Assembly (NCBI GenBank): GCA_030594665.1
Contig: JAUVET010000113.1
Span: 1-5,735, forward strand
Source: Methanosarcinaceae archaeon
GTDB lineage: Archaea > Halobacteriota > Methanosarcinia > Methanosarcinales > Methanosarcinaceae
Direction of reading: 5' to 3'
DNA: 5,735 nt
In this document: positions 5,577 to 5,735 of the stretch, one piece after another
Position numbering within the stretch: the stretch's first letter is position 1
How the letters are laid out: each line of letters starts with the position of its first letter
Program-made: the position numbers and the translations under genes
Notes under the pieces: model-generated
Seen by the model: only the letters and a program-made list of their open reading frames with translations
Told to the model about the DNA's origin: nothing
Database searches by the model: none

Positions 5577-5671
5577 GAAGGAATAGTTTCAATGTAAAGT
5601 ATACGGATGAAAATTATGTTACATTTTCTAATGGAACAAAATTTAAAATAGTTAATGTACGTTCACCATAA
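5573..5671 (+). CDS. Short hypothetical ORF (32 codons) overlapping the previous one by ATGA
   Basis: The product runs MRRNSFNVKYTDENYVTFSN then GTKFKIVNVRSP. It looks like a beta-rich protein end and not random sequence, but no family is recognised. Either it is translated by coupling to the previous short ORF, or both are pieces of one gene broken by a frameshift near 5573. Confidence 0.25.
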   Translation: MRRNSFNVKYTDENYVTFSNGTKFKIVNVRSP

Positions 5672-5712
5672 ATAAATCAAAGAATGAAAGATAAGGGCTA
5701 TACGGGGCGATA

Positions 5713-5735
5713 ATGAGCACCAAAAAAGACAAAGA
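5713..5735 (+). CDS. Possible 5' end of a gene running off the window
   Basis: ATG at 5713 begins MSTKKDK and continues beyond the right edge. GGGG at 5704-5707 lies six bases upstream and is the only purine cluster near a start in this part. Too short to identify. Confidence 0.3.

Overview
The window looks archaeal, most likely a methanogen or methane-oxidising relative of the Methanosarcinales type. The pointers are a secreted protein ending in a Pro/Thr linker plus a PGF-CTERM-like tail (the archaeosortase sorting signal of euryarchaea), a membrane-anchored CobN chelatase of methanogen type, TTTATATA-like archaeal promoter boxes, no clear Shine-Dalgarno sites, and a group II intron remnant of the sort common in Methanosarcina and ANME genomes. 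This is inference from protein and motif style, not a database match.

Layout: (1) 1-933, + strand: N-terminal part of a UvrD/Rep-family superfamily 1 helicase, cut off exactly inside helicase motif IV. (2) 933-1082: a 150-bp element with ~23-bp terminal inverted repeats and a near-perfect 7-bp target duplication (MITE-like); its first base completes the TAG that ends the helicase. (3) 1091-1233: a second, foldback element with 65-nt arms, whose centre is a widespread 'cgcagatgaacgcagat'-type repeat. (4) 1264-2394, - strand: a secreted, surface-anchored protein with two tandem rhodanese domains that arose by a 468-bp duplication. (5) 2395-2549: divergent promoter region with a perfect 10-bp inverted repeat and an (AT)8 tract. 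(6) 2550-3485, + strand: a DNA-binding protein with several helix-turn-helix units of transposase style. (7) 3443-4828, + strand: the C-terminal ~460 residues of a CobN-type chelatase, lacking its N-terminal part. CobN homology starts abruptly at an A8 tract in which a correctly phased A_AAA_AAA slippery heptamer could join the HTH frame to the CobN frame. (8) 4829-5192: noncoding; T-rich terminator candidates, then, on the - strand, the 5' end of a group II intron whose reverse transcriptase and 3' end are missing. (9) 5193-5735: another copy of the dispersed repeat directly at the intron 5' splice site, a GC-rich stretch open on both strands, two very short AT-rich ORFs, and perhaps the first codons of a new gene at the right edge.

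The window is best read as a rearranged, decaying accessory region. Three of the recognisable genes or elements (helicase, CobN, group II intron) are cut at sharp junctions next to repeats or low-complexity tracts. The only gene that looks fully intact is the double-rhodanese protein. No single cooperating pathway is visible. The main points worth a second look are the HTH/CobN junction, the element that split the helicase motif, and the intron fragment sitting in the dispersed repeat.
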